From Extensimonas perlucida (GTDB taxonomy: Bacteria; Pseudomonadota; Gammaproteobacteria; Burkholderiales; Burkholderiaceae_C), in contig NZ_VMYE01000004.1 in NCBI RefSeq assembly GCF_007655255.1, forward strand, positions 124,001-188,000: 64,000 bases of DNA, written 5' to 3'. Positions 1-14,499 of this stretch are shown here, in pieces. A model generated the notes under the pieces. It was not told where the DNA came from and searched no databases. It was given only the letters and a program-made list of their open reading frames with translations. Position numbers and translations under genes: made by a program. Numbering within the stretch: the stretch's first letter is position 1; every line of letters starts with the position of its first letter.

Positions 1-340
1 CCTCGCCCGGCGTGCGGCGCTTTTCGACCTCGGCCAGGCGGTGCCGCAGCGCATCCACGAGCAGCTTGCGCCGCGCCGGGTTGTCCATCAGGTCGTCTTG
101 CAGGTAGGGATTGCGCTGCACCACCCAGATGTCACCGAGCACCTCGTAGAGCATGCGCGCAGAGCGCCCCGTGCGCCGTTCCTTGCGCAGCTGATCGAGC
201 AAGCCCCAGGCTGCCGAGCCGAGCAGCCGGATCACGATCTCGCGATCAGAGAACGAGGTGTAGTTGTAGGGGATTTCACGCAAGCGAACGGCCTCGCCAG
301 CCTGCGCCTGCAGTTGCGTCAACGCAATCGGAACGTTCAT
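1..340 (-). CDS. DUF3683-type FAD-linked oxidoreductase, N-terminal part (runs off the left edge)
   Basis: Reading the minus strand from the ATG at 340-338 gives an uninterrupted 113-residue N-terminus that reaches the window edge. The stretch [20 protein letters not shown], followed by an Arg-rich [20 protein letters not shown] segment, is the pattern I associate with the N-terminal DUF3683 region of very large (about 1,250-1,300 residue) FAD/Fe-S oxidoreductases of Burkholderiales, related to D-lactate dehydrogenase/glycolate oxidase. Catalytic domains lie outside the window, so the substrate cannot be inferred. No good Shine-Dalgarno is seen before the ATG. The family call rests on memory of the N-terminal pattern. 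Confidence 0.65.
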   Translation of the reverse strand, partial: MNVPIALTQLQAQAGEAVRLREIPYNYTSFSDREIVIRLLGSAAWGLLDQLRKERRTGRSARMLYEVLGDIWVVQRNPYLQDDLMDNPARRKLLVDALRHRLAEVEKRRTPGE

Positions 341-457
341 GGAGGATAGACCTGGAGCGGACGCCAAGCGCCCATGAGCTTCGGGGTGCAAATTCTATGC
401 GAGGGGGTTTGCCGGCGCCGGCGGCAGCGCAGCCGCCGTAGGGCTTGTGGGGTTGTC

Positions 458-499
458 GAGAAAGAGGGCCGCGGGGTAGAGAAAGAGGGCCGCGGGGTA
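458..499. repeat. Perfect 21-bp tandem duplication upstream of the Xre/RES pair
   Basis: The unit GAGAAAGAGGGCCGCGGGGTA occurs twice back to back (458-478, 479-499), 60 bp before the antitoxin start. It could be a duplicated operator or a simple slippage product; no other support is available. Confidence 0.5.
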
Positions 500-558
500 T
501 TTTGTGCATAGATTGTGCTTAAAATGTTCAATATGCCCACATCTCACAGAAATTCCCC

Positions 559-927
559 ATGACAGCTATCCTCTCCGACATTCTCGAATCGGCGCGCGAG
601 CCCGGTACGTCGCGGTTTTCCGCCTCGCGCATTGCCAGCATTCTCGGTCTACAGCAGCAGGAACTGGCCGAGCTGGCCGGGGTGCATCGCAACACACTGC
701 GCATTCATCCCGAATCGCCACGGCTGCAATCCGTGCTACGCGATCTGATGCGGGTGCTCTCCGCCGCCACGGCGATGGAGCCAGACCCGCAGCGAGCCAT
801 CTTTCTCATCAAGAACGAACCCATCCCCGCCTTCCGCCACAAGACCCTGCTGCAATTGGTGCAGGAAGGCCGGGCGGAGGACGCGATCGACTACCTGGAG
901 TCGGTCAGCGCTGGGTTCGTCGGATGA
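559..927 (+). CDS. Xre/MbcA/ParS-type antitoxin of a RES-Xre module
   Basis: A 122-residue protein with a helix-turn-helix-like N-terminal half (SRIASILGLQQQELAELAGV) and a C-terminal segment ending EGRAEDAIDYLESVSAGFVG. The latter matches the toxin-binding domain (DUF2384/MbcA-ParS-Xre) that plugs the active site of RES toxins. Its TGA overlaps the ATG of the next gene (ATGA at 924-927), so the two are translationally coupled, the usual arrangement for RES-Xre modules. Expected role: neutralises the downstream NAD-targeting toxin and represses its own promoter. No strong ribosome site precedes the ATG. Family assignment is from domain pattern and gene order. Confidence 0.85.
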   Translation: MTAILSDILESAREPGTSRFSASRIASILGLQQQELAELAGVHRNTLRIHPESPRLQSVLRDLMRVLSAATAMEPDPQRAIFLIKNEPIPAFRHKTLLQLVQEGRAEDAIDYLESVSAGFVG

Positions 928-1451
928 TTCTTCACGACCTACCACCCGGAACCCCGCTGTTCCGGGCGCACGCGCCGCAATGGGCCAGCCGGCCCGTGAG
1001 CGGCGAAGGTGCGGCGCGCAAGGGCGGGCGCTTCAATCGGCCTGGGGTTGCAAGCTTGTACCTGTCGCTGGACGAATTGACGGCGCTGCGCGAATACCAA
1101 CAGACGTCGCCGTTCCTGCCGCCCTGCACGATGTGTTCGTACACGGTGGCGTTGCGCGACTTGGTTGATCTGCGCCAACTTCACCGTGGTGATCCGTGGG
1201 ACGACCTGTGGCACGACTGGCGCGAGGATTGGCGACTCTTGAAGCTGGAGCAACACATCGAGCCGCCAACCTGGGTGCTCGGCGATCTCGTGCTGGCCCG
1301 CGGCCACACTGGCATTCTGTTTCCGAGCCAAGTGCATGACGGCGGGGTCAACGTCATGGTGTATATAGACCGGCTTCAAGGCGCGAACACCATTGAAGTC
1401 AACGACCCTGATCGCCGACTGCCCCAAAACCAATCCAGTTGGACGCGCTGA
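924..1451 (+). CDS. RES-domain toxin (NAD+-degrading or ADP-ribosylating family)
   Basis: A 175-residue RES-family protein. It starts at the ATG inside the antitoxin stop; longer upstream in-frame starts run through the antitoxin gene and were rejected. The N-terminal pattern PLFRAHAPQWASRP, then KGGRFNRPGVASLYLSLDE with the conserved Arg, Tyr and acidic residues of the NAD-binding fold, identifies the domain. Characterised RES toxins act on NAD+ or ADP-ribosylate host enzymes; which applies here cannot be read from sequence. Length and coupling to a partner with a ParS/MbcA-type C-terminus support an intact toxin-antitoxin operon. Confidence 0.87.
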   Translation: MILHDLPPGTPLFRAHAPQWASRPVSGEGAARKGGRFNRPGVASLYLSLDELTALREYQQTSPFLPPCTMCSYTVALRDLVDLRQLHRGDPWDDLWHDWREDWRLLKLEQHIEPPTWVLGDLVLARGHTGILFPSQVHDGGVNVMVYIDRLQGANTIEVNDPDRRLPQNQSSWTR

Positions 1452-1478
1452 CACCCGGCGCAAACAATGCCGCGTAGC

Positions 1479-2012
1479 GCCCGAATGGGCGATTTGCGGG
1501 GGCCGAGCCCGGCCGTATCAACGCGGCAAGTCGCTCGAACCCATCAGATAGGCATCAACGGCACGTGCCGCCTGGCGGCCCTCGCGCGTCGCAGGCGGCC
1601 AGCCTGCGACCTCCCATCACGCCCGAATGGGCGATTTGCGAGGGCCGAGCCAGACCGTATCAACGTGGCAAGTCGCTCGAACCCATCAGATAGGCATCGA
1701 TGGCGCGTGCGGCCTGGCGGCCCTCGCGCGTCGCAGGCGGCGAGCCTGCGACTTCCCATCACGCCCGAATGGGCGATTTGCGAGGGCCGAGTCCGACCGT
1801 ATCAACGTGGCAAGTCGCTCGAACCCATCAGATAGGCATCGATGGCGCGGGCGGCCTGGCGGCCCTCGCGCGTCGCAGGCGGCGAGCCTGCGACTTCCCA
1901 TCACGCCCGAATGGGCGATTTGCGAGGGCCGAGTCCGACCGCATCAACGCGGCAAGTCGCTCGAACCCATCAGATACGCATCAACGGCACGTGCGGCCTG
2001 GCGGCCCTCGCG
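1479..2012. repeat. 142-bp tandem array built from the gltD 3' end
   Basis: Three full units (1479-1620, 1621-1762, 1763-1904) are followed by the parental sequence (1905 to about 2012), which contains the authentic gltD stop. On the minus strand each unit carries the last ~22 gltD codons (ending [11 protein letters not shown] or a close variant), the stop, and ~40 bp of 3' flank; the three full units then carry a hairpin (1588-1610, 1730-1752, 1872-1894; stem GTCGCAGGC, 5-nt loop). Units 2 and 3 are nearly identical; unit 1, farthest from gltD, is most diverged. The hairpin has no T-tract, so it is not a classic intrinsic terminator. This array fills the whole gap between the RES gene and gltD; no gene was seen in it. 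Confidence 0.95.
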
Positions 2013-3422
2013 AATCGCCCACACCACCAAACTCTGCCCCCGCCGCATGTCGCCCGCGGCGAACACCTTGGGGACGTTGGTCGCGTAGCCGCCCTGCTCG
2101 TCGGTCGTGGCCTTGGCGTTGCCGCGGGCGTCTTTTTCCACACCGAAGGCGTCGAGCACGGTGGACACGGGGCCCATAAAGCCCATGGCGAGCAGCACGA
2201 GGTCGGCGGGATAGACCTTTTCGGTGCCGGGCACTTCGACCATCTTGCCGTCTTTCCATTCGACGTGCACCGTCTTGACGCCCGTGACCTTGCCCTTTTC
2301 ACCGAGGAATTCCTTGGTGGCGATGGCGAATTCGCGCGTGCAGCCTTCTTCGTGGCTGGAGCTCGTGCGCAGCTTGATCGGCCAGTAGGGCCAAACCAAG
2401 GGTTTGTTTTCTTGTTCGGGCGGCATGGGCATGAGCTCGAACTGCGTCACGCTCGCAGCGCCGTGGCGGTTGCTGGTGCCCACGCAGTCGCTGCCGGTGT
2501 CGCCGCCGCCGATCACGATCACGTGCTTGCCGTCGGCGCGGATCTGGTGCTTGAGCTTGTCGCCTGCGTTGACCTTGTTTTGCTGCGGCAAAAACTCCAT
2601 CGCGAAATGGATGCCGTCGAGCTCGCGCCCGGGCACGGGCAGGTCGCGCGACTGTTCGGCGCCGCCGGTGAGCAAGATGGCGTCGAAGTCTTGGCGCAAC
2701 TGCTCGGGCGTCACCGTTTCTTTGGCGCAGTTGAGAATTTTGGCGCCCTTGCCCAGCCCGTCCTTGGGCGCGCCCACGAACACGCTGGTGCGCACCTGCA
2801 CGCCCTCGGCCTGCATTTGTTGCACACGCCGGTCGATGTGCGATTTTTCGAGCTTGAAGTCGGGGATGCCGTAGCGCAGCAGGCCGCCCACGCGGTCGTT
2901 CTTTTCGAACAGGGTGACATCGTGCCCGGCGCGCGCGAGCTGCTGTGCGGCGGCGAGGCCCGCGGGGCCTGAGCCTACGACGGCGACTTTTTTGCCCGTC
3001 TTGCGCGCGGGTGGCTGCGGCTGCACCCAGCCCTCGGCCCAGGCGCGGTCGATGATGGCGTGCTCTATGCTCTTGATGCCGACAGGGTCATTGTTGATGT
3101 TGAGCACGCACGCAGCCTCGCAAGGCGCGGGGCAGATGCGGCCGGTGAACTCGGGGAAGTTGTTGGTGCTGTGCAGCACCTCGATCGCGCGCTGCCATTG
3201 GCCGCGATAGACCAGGTCGTTGAAGTCCGGGATGATGTTGTTGACCGGACAGCCGCTGTTGCAAAACGGTGTGCCGCAGTCCATGCAGCGTGCGCCTTGC
3301 ACCTTGGCTTCTTCTTCATTGAGGCCGATGACGAATTCGCGGTAGTGCTTCAAGCGCTCGGCAACGGGGCGGTAGCCTTCTTCGAGCCGCTCGTATTCCA
3401 TGAAGCCGGTGATTTTTCCCAT
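1944..3422 (-). CDS. gltD: Glutamate synthase (NADPH) small subunit
   Basis: A 492-residue FAD/NADPH subunit that delivers electrons to GltB for reductive conversion of 2-oxoglutarate plus glutamine to glutamate. Visible motifs: N-terminal Cys clusters ([17 protein letters not shown]) for 4Fe-4S centres at about residues 47-60, an FAD Rossmann motif [15 protein letters not shown] near 150, the NADPH motif [10 protein letters not shown] near 305, and a C-terminal second FAD segment [17 protein letters not shown]. Length is normal for the family. It lies 61 bp downstream of gltB on the same strand and is probably co-transcribed with it. Its last 22 codons and 3' flank are tandemly amplified downstream. 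Confidence 0.96.
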   Translation of the reverse strand: MGKITGFMEYERLEEGYRPVAERLKHYREFVIGLNEEEAKVQGARCMDCGTPFCNSGCPVNNIIPDFNDLVYRGQWQRAIEVLHSTNNFPEFTGRICPAPCEAACVLNINNDPVGIKSIEHAIIDRAWAEGWVQPQPPARKTGKKVAVVGSGPAGLAAAQQLARAGHDVTLFEKNDRVGGLLRYGIPDFKLEKSHIDRRVQQMQAEGVQVRTSVFVGAPKDGLGKGAKILNCAKETVTPEQLRQDFDAILLTGGAEQSRDLPVPGRELDGIHFAMEFLPQQNKVNAGDKLKHQIRADGKHVIVIGGGDTGSDCVGTSNRHGAASVTQFELMPMPPEQENKPLVWPYWPIKLRTSSSHEEGCTREFAIATKEFLGEKGKVTGVKTVHVEWKDGKMVEVPGTEKVYPADLVLLAMGFMGPVSTVLDAFGVEKDARGNAKATTDEQGGYATNVPKVFAAGDMRRGQSLVVWAIREGRQAARAVDAYLMGSSDLPR

Positions 3423-3483
3423 GTTGGTGTCCTTGTGCAGAGGGTGGGGTGCGAACCGGCCCGAACGTGCGGGCCGGTTGCAG

Positions 3484-8214
<4,731 letters not shown>

Positions 8215-8280
8215 GGCGCACTCCTCAAATTTTTAGCAAGGGCTGCAAGATTAGTGCATTGCAGCAATCGCGGCAACAAG

Positions 8281-8307
8281 AATAATTGGGGTCAGATTCC
8301 AATTATC
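8281..8307. repeat. Left inverted end associated with the REP-type transposase
   Basis: The core AATTGGGGTCAGATTCCAAT at 8284-8303 is the reverse complement of two copies on the other side of the transposase gene (9107-9128 and 9155-9177). Confidence 0.85.
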
Positions 8308-8356
8308 TGGCGATTTTTTTATCTTCGATTTATTTGGGGACACATCAAAACAATAG

Positions 8357-10342
<1,986 letters not shown>

Positions 10343-10411
10343 CGCTGACGGCGAGGCTTTCGGGCGGCGCGAGGCCACGCGGCACCACCCTTTCGGGCCA
10401 TTTCGCTGCCG

Positions 10412-11323
10412 TCAATCAGGGATGCGAAAGCGCGCGCCCAGCGTCGGCTCGAGCCCGAATTCGGCCAGGATGGCGTGCAGGCGTTCGGCGGCGCTGCGTT
10501 TTTTCTGCCCGGTGTAGCGCGCGATGATGAGTTCGTTTTTCAGGCTGTGCTCCCAGCCTACGAGTTCGGTCACGGTGACCTGGTAGCCGCTGGCTTCAAG
10601 GCGCAGGCAGCGCAGCACGTTGGTGAGCTGGCTGCCGAATTCGCGCGTGTGCAGCGGGTGGCGCCAGAGTTCTGCCAAGGGCGTGCGCGCCAGGTGCAGC
10701 GCCTTGTCGTGGCGCAGGCAGGCGGCCAGCTCGGCCTGGCAGCAGGGCACGAGCACCATGGCGCGCGCCTTTTTTTGCAGGCCGAAGTCGATCGCGTCGT
10801 CGGTGGCGGTGTCGCAGGCATGCAGCGCCGTGACGATGTCGATGCGCTCTGGCAGTTCGGCAGCCTGCGCCGACGCAGCCGCCGAGAGGTTCAAAAAGCG
10901 CATGCGCTCGAAGCCCAGCCGCTGCGCAAGGGCGCGCGATTTTTCGACGAGTTCGGGGCGCGTTTCTATGCCATAAATCCACCCCCGCCCAAGCTCTTTG
11001 AAATACAGGTCATAGAGGATGAAGCCCAGGTACGACTTGCCCGCGCCATGGTCGGCCAGCGTGGGGCCGTGCACGGGGTCGTAGCCGTGCTCGGCGCAGT
11101 CTTGCAGCAGCGGCTCGATGAAGTGGAACAGGTGATAGACCTGCTTGAGCTTGCGCCGCGCGTCCTGGTTGAGCCGCCCTTCGCGCGTGAGGATGTGCAG
11201 CTCATGCAGCAGCGCGATCGACTGCCCGGGGCGCAGTTCGGACGCATCGAGGGCTGTGTCTGTGGTGCCCCGGCGCTGGGTTGGCGGCGCAGGGGGTTTG
11301 CGTTGCGACCTTGGTATGTTCAT
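10412..11323 (-). CDS. Class I SAM-dependent methyltransferase (Methyltransf_32-like)
   Basis: A 303-residue protein starting MNIPRSQRK at the ATG 11323. The SAM motif region reads LADHGAGKSYLGFILYDLY, followed by GIETRPELVEKSRALAQRLG (acidic residue that would bind the ribose) and DIVTALHACDTATDDAIDFG. This is the pattern of the Methyltransf_32 family (eukaryotic relatives include METTL25/TRMT13-like proteins); bacterial members lack a defined substrate. A Cys-containing VLVPCCQAELA follows. A longer same-frame reading upstream extends antisense-like through dgt and was rejected. It lies downstream of dgt on the same strand, 86 bp away. Confidence 0.72.
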   Translation of the reverse strand: MNIPRSQRKPPAPPTQRRGTTDTALDASELRPGQSIALLHELHILTREGRLNQDARRKLKQVYHLFHFIEPLLQDCAEHGYDPVHGPTLADHGAGKSYLGFILYDLYFKELGRGWIYGIETRPELVEKSRALAQRLGFERMRFLNLSAAASAQAAELPERIDIVTALHACDTATDDAIDFGLQKKARAMVLVPCCQAELAACLRHDKALHLARTPLAELWRHPLHTREFGSQLTNVLRCLRLEASGYQVTVTELVGWEHSLKNELIIARYTGQKKRSAAERLHAILAEFGLEPTLGARFRIPD

Positions 11324-11368
11324 GGCGTGATTCTGCACCGTGCACATGCGGCGGCAGTCGCGCCGACG

Positions 11369-11412
11369 CCGCGCATGCGCAGCCGGCGATGCCAAAGTTC
11401 GACAGACTCCTA
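11369..11412. repeat. Half copy of the 161-bp CTAG-targeting MITE at the dgt stop
   Basis: The plus strand is closely similar to the right half of the intact MITE copies (compare 31914-31958), ending GACAGACTCCTAA. It terminates at CTAA, which overlaps the dgt stop codon (TAG on the minus strand). Only one end remains; the left half is missing or unrecognisable. Confidence 0.7.
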
Positions 11413-12591
11413 ATCCGCCACAAGCCAGCGCTCCCCGGTCAGGCGCCGGTGCTCGCGCAGCGCGAAACGGTCTGTCATGCCGGCGATGAAGTCGGCCACG
11501 GCACGCGCCCGCGCCGCCGCGTCGCCTTGCAGGGCGCGCTGCGCAAAGCCGGGCTTCATCTCTGCGGGGCGCTCCAAATAGGCAGCAAAGAGCCCCTGCA
11601 CCACGCGCTGCGCGCGCCCCGTGGTTTCGACGACTTGCGGGTGGCGGTACAGGTTTTGGAACAAAAAGCGCTTGAGCGCCGCCGACTGCGCGCGCATGTC
11701 TGCGCTGAAGCGCACGAGCGGCGTGGCCTGGGCGCGCACTTCTTGCACGCTCGCCACTCCTGCGCTGGCCAGCGCGGACTGCGTCGCGTCGATCACGTCG
11801 TACACCTGCGCGCTCAGCATGCGGCGTGTGGCTTCGTAGAGCAGACGCCGCTGGCGCGCGGGCGCCTGCAGCTGCGGGTGTTCGGCGAGCGCCTGCGCCA
11901 TGAACTGCGCGAATAACGGCACCTCGGCCACCTGCGCGAGCGTGATCAGGCCCGAGCGCACCCCGTCGTCGATGTCGTGTGCGTTGTAGGCGATCTCGTC
12001 GGCCAGGTTGCACAGCTGCGCTTCGAGGCTGGGCTGCGCACGGCGCAAAAAGCGCGCGCCCACGCCGCCGGGCTCCTGCGCTTCGAGCTGCTGCGCATGC
12101 TCTAGCGAGCAGTGCTTGAGGATGCCCTCGCGCGTCTCGAACGTCAGGTTGAGCCCGTCGTAGTCGGGGTAGCGTTCTTCGAGCCAATCGACCACGCGCA
12201 GGCTCTGCAGGTTGTGCTCGAAGCCGCCCCAGGCTTGCATGCAGCGGTGCAGCGCATCCTGCCCCGCGTGCCCGAAAGGCGTGTGGCCCAGGTCGTGCGC
12301 GAGCGAGATCGCCTCCACCAGGTCTTCGTGCAGGCGCAAAGAACGCGCAATCGAACGCCCGAGCTGCGCCACTTCGAGCGAATGCGTGAGCCGCGTGCGA
12401 AACAAGTCGCCCTCGTGGTTCAAAAACACCTGCGTCTTGTAAACCAGGCGCCGGAACGCCGTCGAGTGCACGATGCGGTCGCGGTCGCGCTGGTACTCGT
12501 TGCGCGTGGGTGCGGCGGGCTGCGGGTAACGCCGCCCGCGCGAATGCGCCGGGTCGCAGGCGTAGGGGGCAAGCGCTGAATTTTGAATCAA
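11410..12591 (-). CDS. dgt: Deoxyguanosinetriphosphate triphosphohydrolase-like protein (HD domain)
   Basis: A 393-residue HD-superfamily enzyme predicted to cleave dNTPs to deoxynucleoside and triphosphate. The signature TAFRRLVYKTQVF precedes RLTHSLEVAQLGRSIAR and the HD pair in AHDLGHTPFGHAGQDAL (about residue 107), giving the metal-binding H...HD...D set; ADEIAYNAHDIDDG supplies the last Asp. Length fits the shorter type I dGTPase-like subfamily rather than E. coli Dgt (505 residues). The TAG stop falls exactly at the end of a MITE remnant. It is probably co-transcribed from aroB. Confidence 0.92.
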   Translation of the reverse strand: MIQNSALAPYACDPAHSRGRRYPQPAAPTRNEYQRDRDRIVHSTAFRRLVYKTQVFLNHEGDLFRTRLTHSLEVAQLGRSIARSLRLHEDLVEAISLAHDLGHTPFGHAGQDALHRCMQAWGGFEHNLQSLRVVDWLEERYPDYDGLNLTFETREGILKHCSLEHAQQLEAQEPGGVGARFLRRAQPSLEAQLCNLADEIAYNAHDIDDGVRSGLITLAQVAEVPLFAQFMAQALAEHPQLQAPARQRRLLYEATRRMLSAQVYDVIDATQSALASAGVASVQEVRAQATPLVRFSADMRAQSAALKRFLFQNLYRHPQVVETTGRAQRVVQGLFAAYLERPAEMKPGFAQRALQGDAAARARAVADFIAGMTDRFALREHRRLTGERWLVAD

Positions 12592-12641
12592 ATCGGCCTC
12601 TAGCCCTTATGTAGCAAGCGCAAGCAGCTATCGATAATGAA
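12587..12641. repeat. Dispersed GCGCTT-type motif, between aroB and dgt
   Basis: Contains TAGCAAGCGCAAGCAGCTAT flanked by A/T-rich sequence, one member of the family repeated throughout this window (see findings). Confidence 0.7.
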
Positions 12642-12660
12642 GTATTCGCACCAGCGATGC

Positions 12661-13842
12661 TCAGGCGCAACAGGCATCGATGACGGCGCGCACCTGCGCG
12701 TCGGGCACGGCACGCAGCACCGCGCGCCCTGGCCCGTCGATCAGCACGAAGCGAATCGCCCCGCCTTCGGCCTTTTTGTCCACGCGCATGAGCTCGAGGT
12801 AACGCCCCGCGTTGTCCTTGCTGTCGAGCACCGGCGCGCGCACCGGCAGCCCGGCGCGCGCTATCAGGCGCACGAGCCGCGCGGTGAATGCCGCATCAAC
12901 CAGGCCCAGCGCGCGCGACAGCTCTGCCGCGAGCACCATGCCCGCGCCCACGGCCTCGCCGTGCAGCCATTGGCCGTAGCCCAGGCCCGCTTCGATCGCG
13001 TGGCCGAAGGTGTGGCCGAAGTTGAGGATCGCGCGCAAGCCCGATTCGCGCTCGTCCTGCCCCACCACCGCGGCTTTGATCTCGCAGCTGCGCCGCACCG
13101 CATGCGCAGCTGCGCCGCGTTCGCGTGCGCGCAGCGCGTCCATGGAGGCTTCGAGCCACTCCATGAACGCCATATCGGCGATGGGCCCGTATTTGATGAC
13201 TTCGGCGAGCCCCGCGCTGAACTCGCGCGCGGGCAACGTGTCCAGCGTCTCGAGATCGCACACCACCAGGCGCGGCTGGTAGAACGCGCCAATCATGTTC
13301 TTGCCCAGCGGGTGGTTGATGCCGGTCTTGCCGCCCACCGACGAATCGACCTGCGCGAGCAAGGTCGTCGGCACCTGCACGAACGGCACGCCGCGCATGT
13401 AGCAGGCTGCGGCAAACCCCGTCATGTCGCCCACCACGCCACCGCCGAGCGCAAAAAGCACCGTCTTGCGGTCGCAGCCGTGCTGCAGCAGCGCGTCGAA
13501 AATCAGGTTCAGCGTCTGCCAGTCCTTGTACTGCTCGCCGTCTGGCAGGGCGAGCAGGTGCACCGCAGGATAGATACCCTGCAAGGCGGCGCACAGGCGC
13601 TCGGCGTACAAGGGCGCGACCGTGGTGTTGCTCACGATCAGCGCCGCCGAAGCTGCAGGCAGCTGGGCATAGAGCGCAGCGTCGTCGAGCAGACCAGAGC
13701 CTATGACAATCGGATAGCTGCGCTCGCCCAAGTCGATGCGCACCTCTTGCCTGGGCGCGTACTCCGCCAGAGTGTTTGCGGATGAGGTCGAGGAAAAATT
13801 GGGAAGGGCGTGGGACGCCGCGGGTCGATGTGCAGATTGCAT
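12661..13842 (-). CDS. aroB: 3-dehydroquinate synthase
   Basis: A 393-residue second enzyme of the shikimate pathway (DAHP to 3-dehydroquinate; NAD+ and divalent metal dependent). Motifs: [11 protein letters not shown], the NAD-binding [40 protein letters not shown], metal ligands in [13 protein letters not shown] and [11 protein letters not shown]. The start is the ATG at 13842 (MQSAHRPA); a same-frame extension upstream overlaps aroK antisense and is not credible. The N-terminal ~30 residues are Ser/Ala-rich and not part of the fold. It lies directly downstream of aroK, as in most beta-proteobacteria. Confidence 0.96.
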   Translation of the reverse strand: MQSAHRPAASHALPNFSSTSSANTLAEYAPRQEVRIDLGERSYPIVIGSGLLDDAALYAQLPAASAALIVSNTTVAPLYAERLCAALQGIYPAVHLLALPDGEQYKDWQTLNLIFDALLQHGCDRKTVLFALGGGVVGDMTGFAAACYMRGVPFVQVPTTLLAQVDSSVGGKTGINHPLGKNMIGAFYQPRLVVCDLETLDTLPAREFSAGLAEVIKYGPIADMAFMEWLEASMDALRARERGAAAHAVRRSCEIKAAVVGQDERESGLRAILNFGHTFGHAIEAGLGYGQWLHGEAVGAGMVLAAELSRALGLVDAAFTARLVRLIARAGLPVRAPVLDSKDNAGRYLELMRVDKKAEGGAIRFVLIDGPGRAVLRAVPDAQVRAVIDACCA

Positions 13843-13916
13843 ACCGGCAAGTGTAGAGCAGCCGCGCGCACCGCCGCGCTGGCCTGTGCGCCCTGGCCCG
13901 ACGCCGAAGATAGGCC

Positions 13917-14486
13917 TCAGGTGGGCGCAGCCCCACCCTCCGCGGGGGCCGCGGGAGGCACCGCCAACTCCAATTGCATGACGATCATGTTGACCAAGGT
14001 GGCCACCGAAGGCCGCCCGGTCTCGATCACAAAATGCGCAGTCTCCCGGTATAGCGGGTCGCGCTGCGCATGCAAGTCGCGCAAGCGCGCGAGCGGGTCC
14101 GCCACCTGCAGCAGCGGCCGCGACTTGTCGTGCCGCAGGCGCCGGAAGATCTCTTCGGGCGACGAGCGCAAATACACCACCGTGCAGCGCTGGTGCAGCA
14201 CCGTCCGATTTGCCGCGCGCAGCACCGCCCCGCCACCCGTGGAAAGCACGCAAGGCTCGGAGGACGCTGACGTGCGCGTCAACTCGTCGAGCACCTGCTG
14301 CTCCAAGTCCCGGAAACGCTCCTCACCCACGTGCTCGAAAAACTCCCGGATTGAGCAACCCAGGCGCCGCTCGATCACTTGGTCGGAATCGACAAAACCG
14401 ATCTTCAAGCGCCGCGCGAGCTGCCGCCCCACCGTGGACTTGCCGGAGCCGGGGAGGCCGATGAGGGCGCAACAACAGGAAACCAT
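13917..14486 (-). CDS. aroK: Shikimate kinase
   Basis: A 189-residue enzyme that phosphorylates shikimate with ATP. Walker [12 protein letters not shown] sits at residues ~10-20, shikimate-binding DSD ([11 protein letters not shown]) at ~34, and STGGGAVLR and RPLL in the lid region. I chose the ATG at 14486 ([13 protein letters not shown]); a GTG at 14516, overlapping the pilQ stop, would add ten residues and is also possible because AGGA lies just upstream. The final ~15 residues are an Ala/Pro tail. It is the first gene after pilQ, the conserved pilMNOPQ-aroK-aroB order. Confidence 0.94.
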   Translation of the reverse strand: MVSCCCALIGLPGSGKSTVGRQLARRLKIGFVDSDQVIERRLGCSIREFFEHVGEERFRDLEQQVLDELTRTSASSEPCVLSTGGGAVLRAANRTVLHQRCTVVYLRSSPEEIFRRLRHDKSRPLLQVADPLARLRDLHAQRDPLYRETAHFVIETGRPSVATLVNMIVMQLELAVPPAAPAEGGAAPT

Positions 14487-14499
14487 CGACGAAATTTGA

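Noticed and set aside
1479-2012. CRISPR-like array
   Set aside because: Repeat units are 142 bp, contiguous, without spacers, and derive from gltD.
10412-12670. 752-codon minus-strand ORF spanning the methyltransferase and dgt
   Set aside because: Only the last 303 codons carry motifs; the upstream part is an off-frame reading of dgt.
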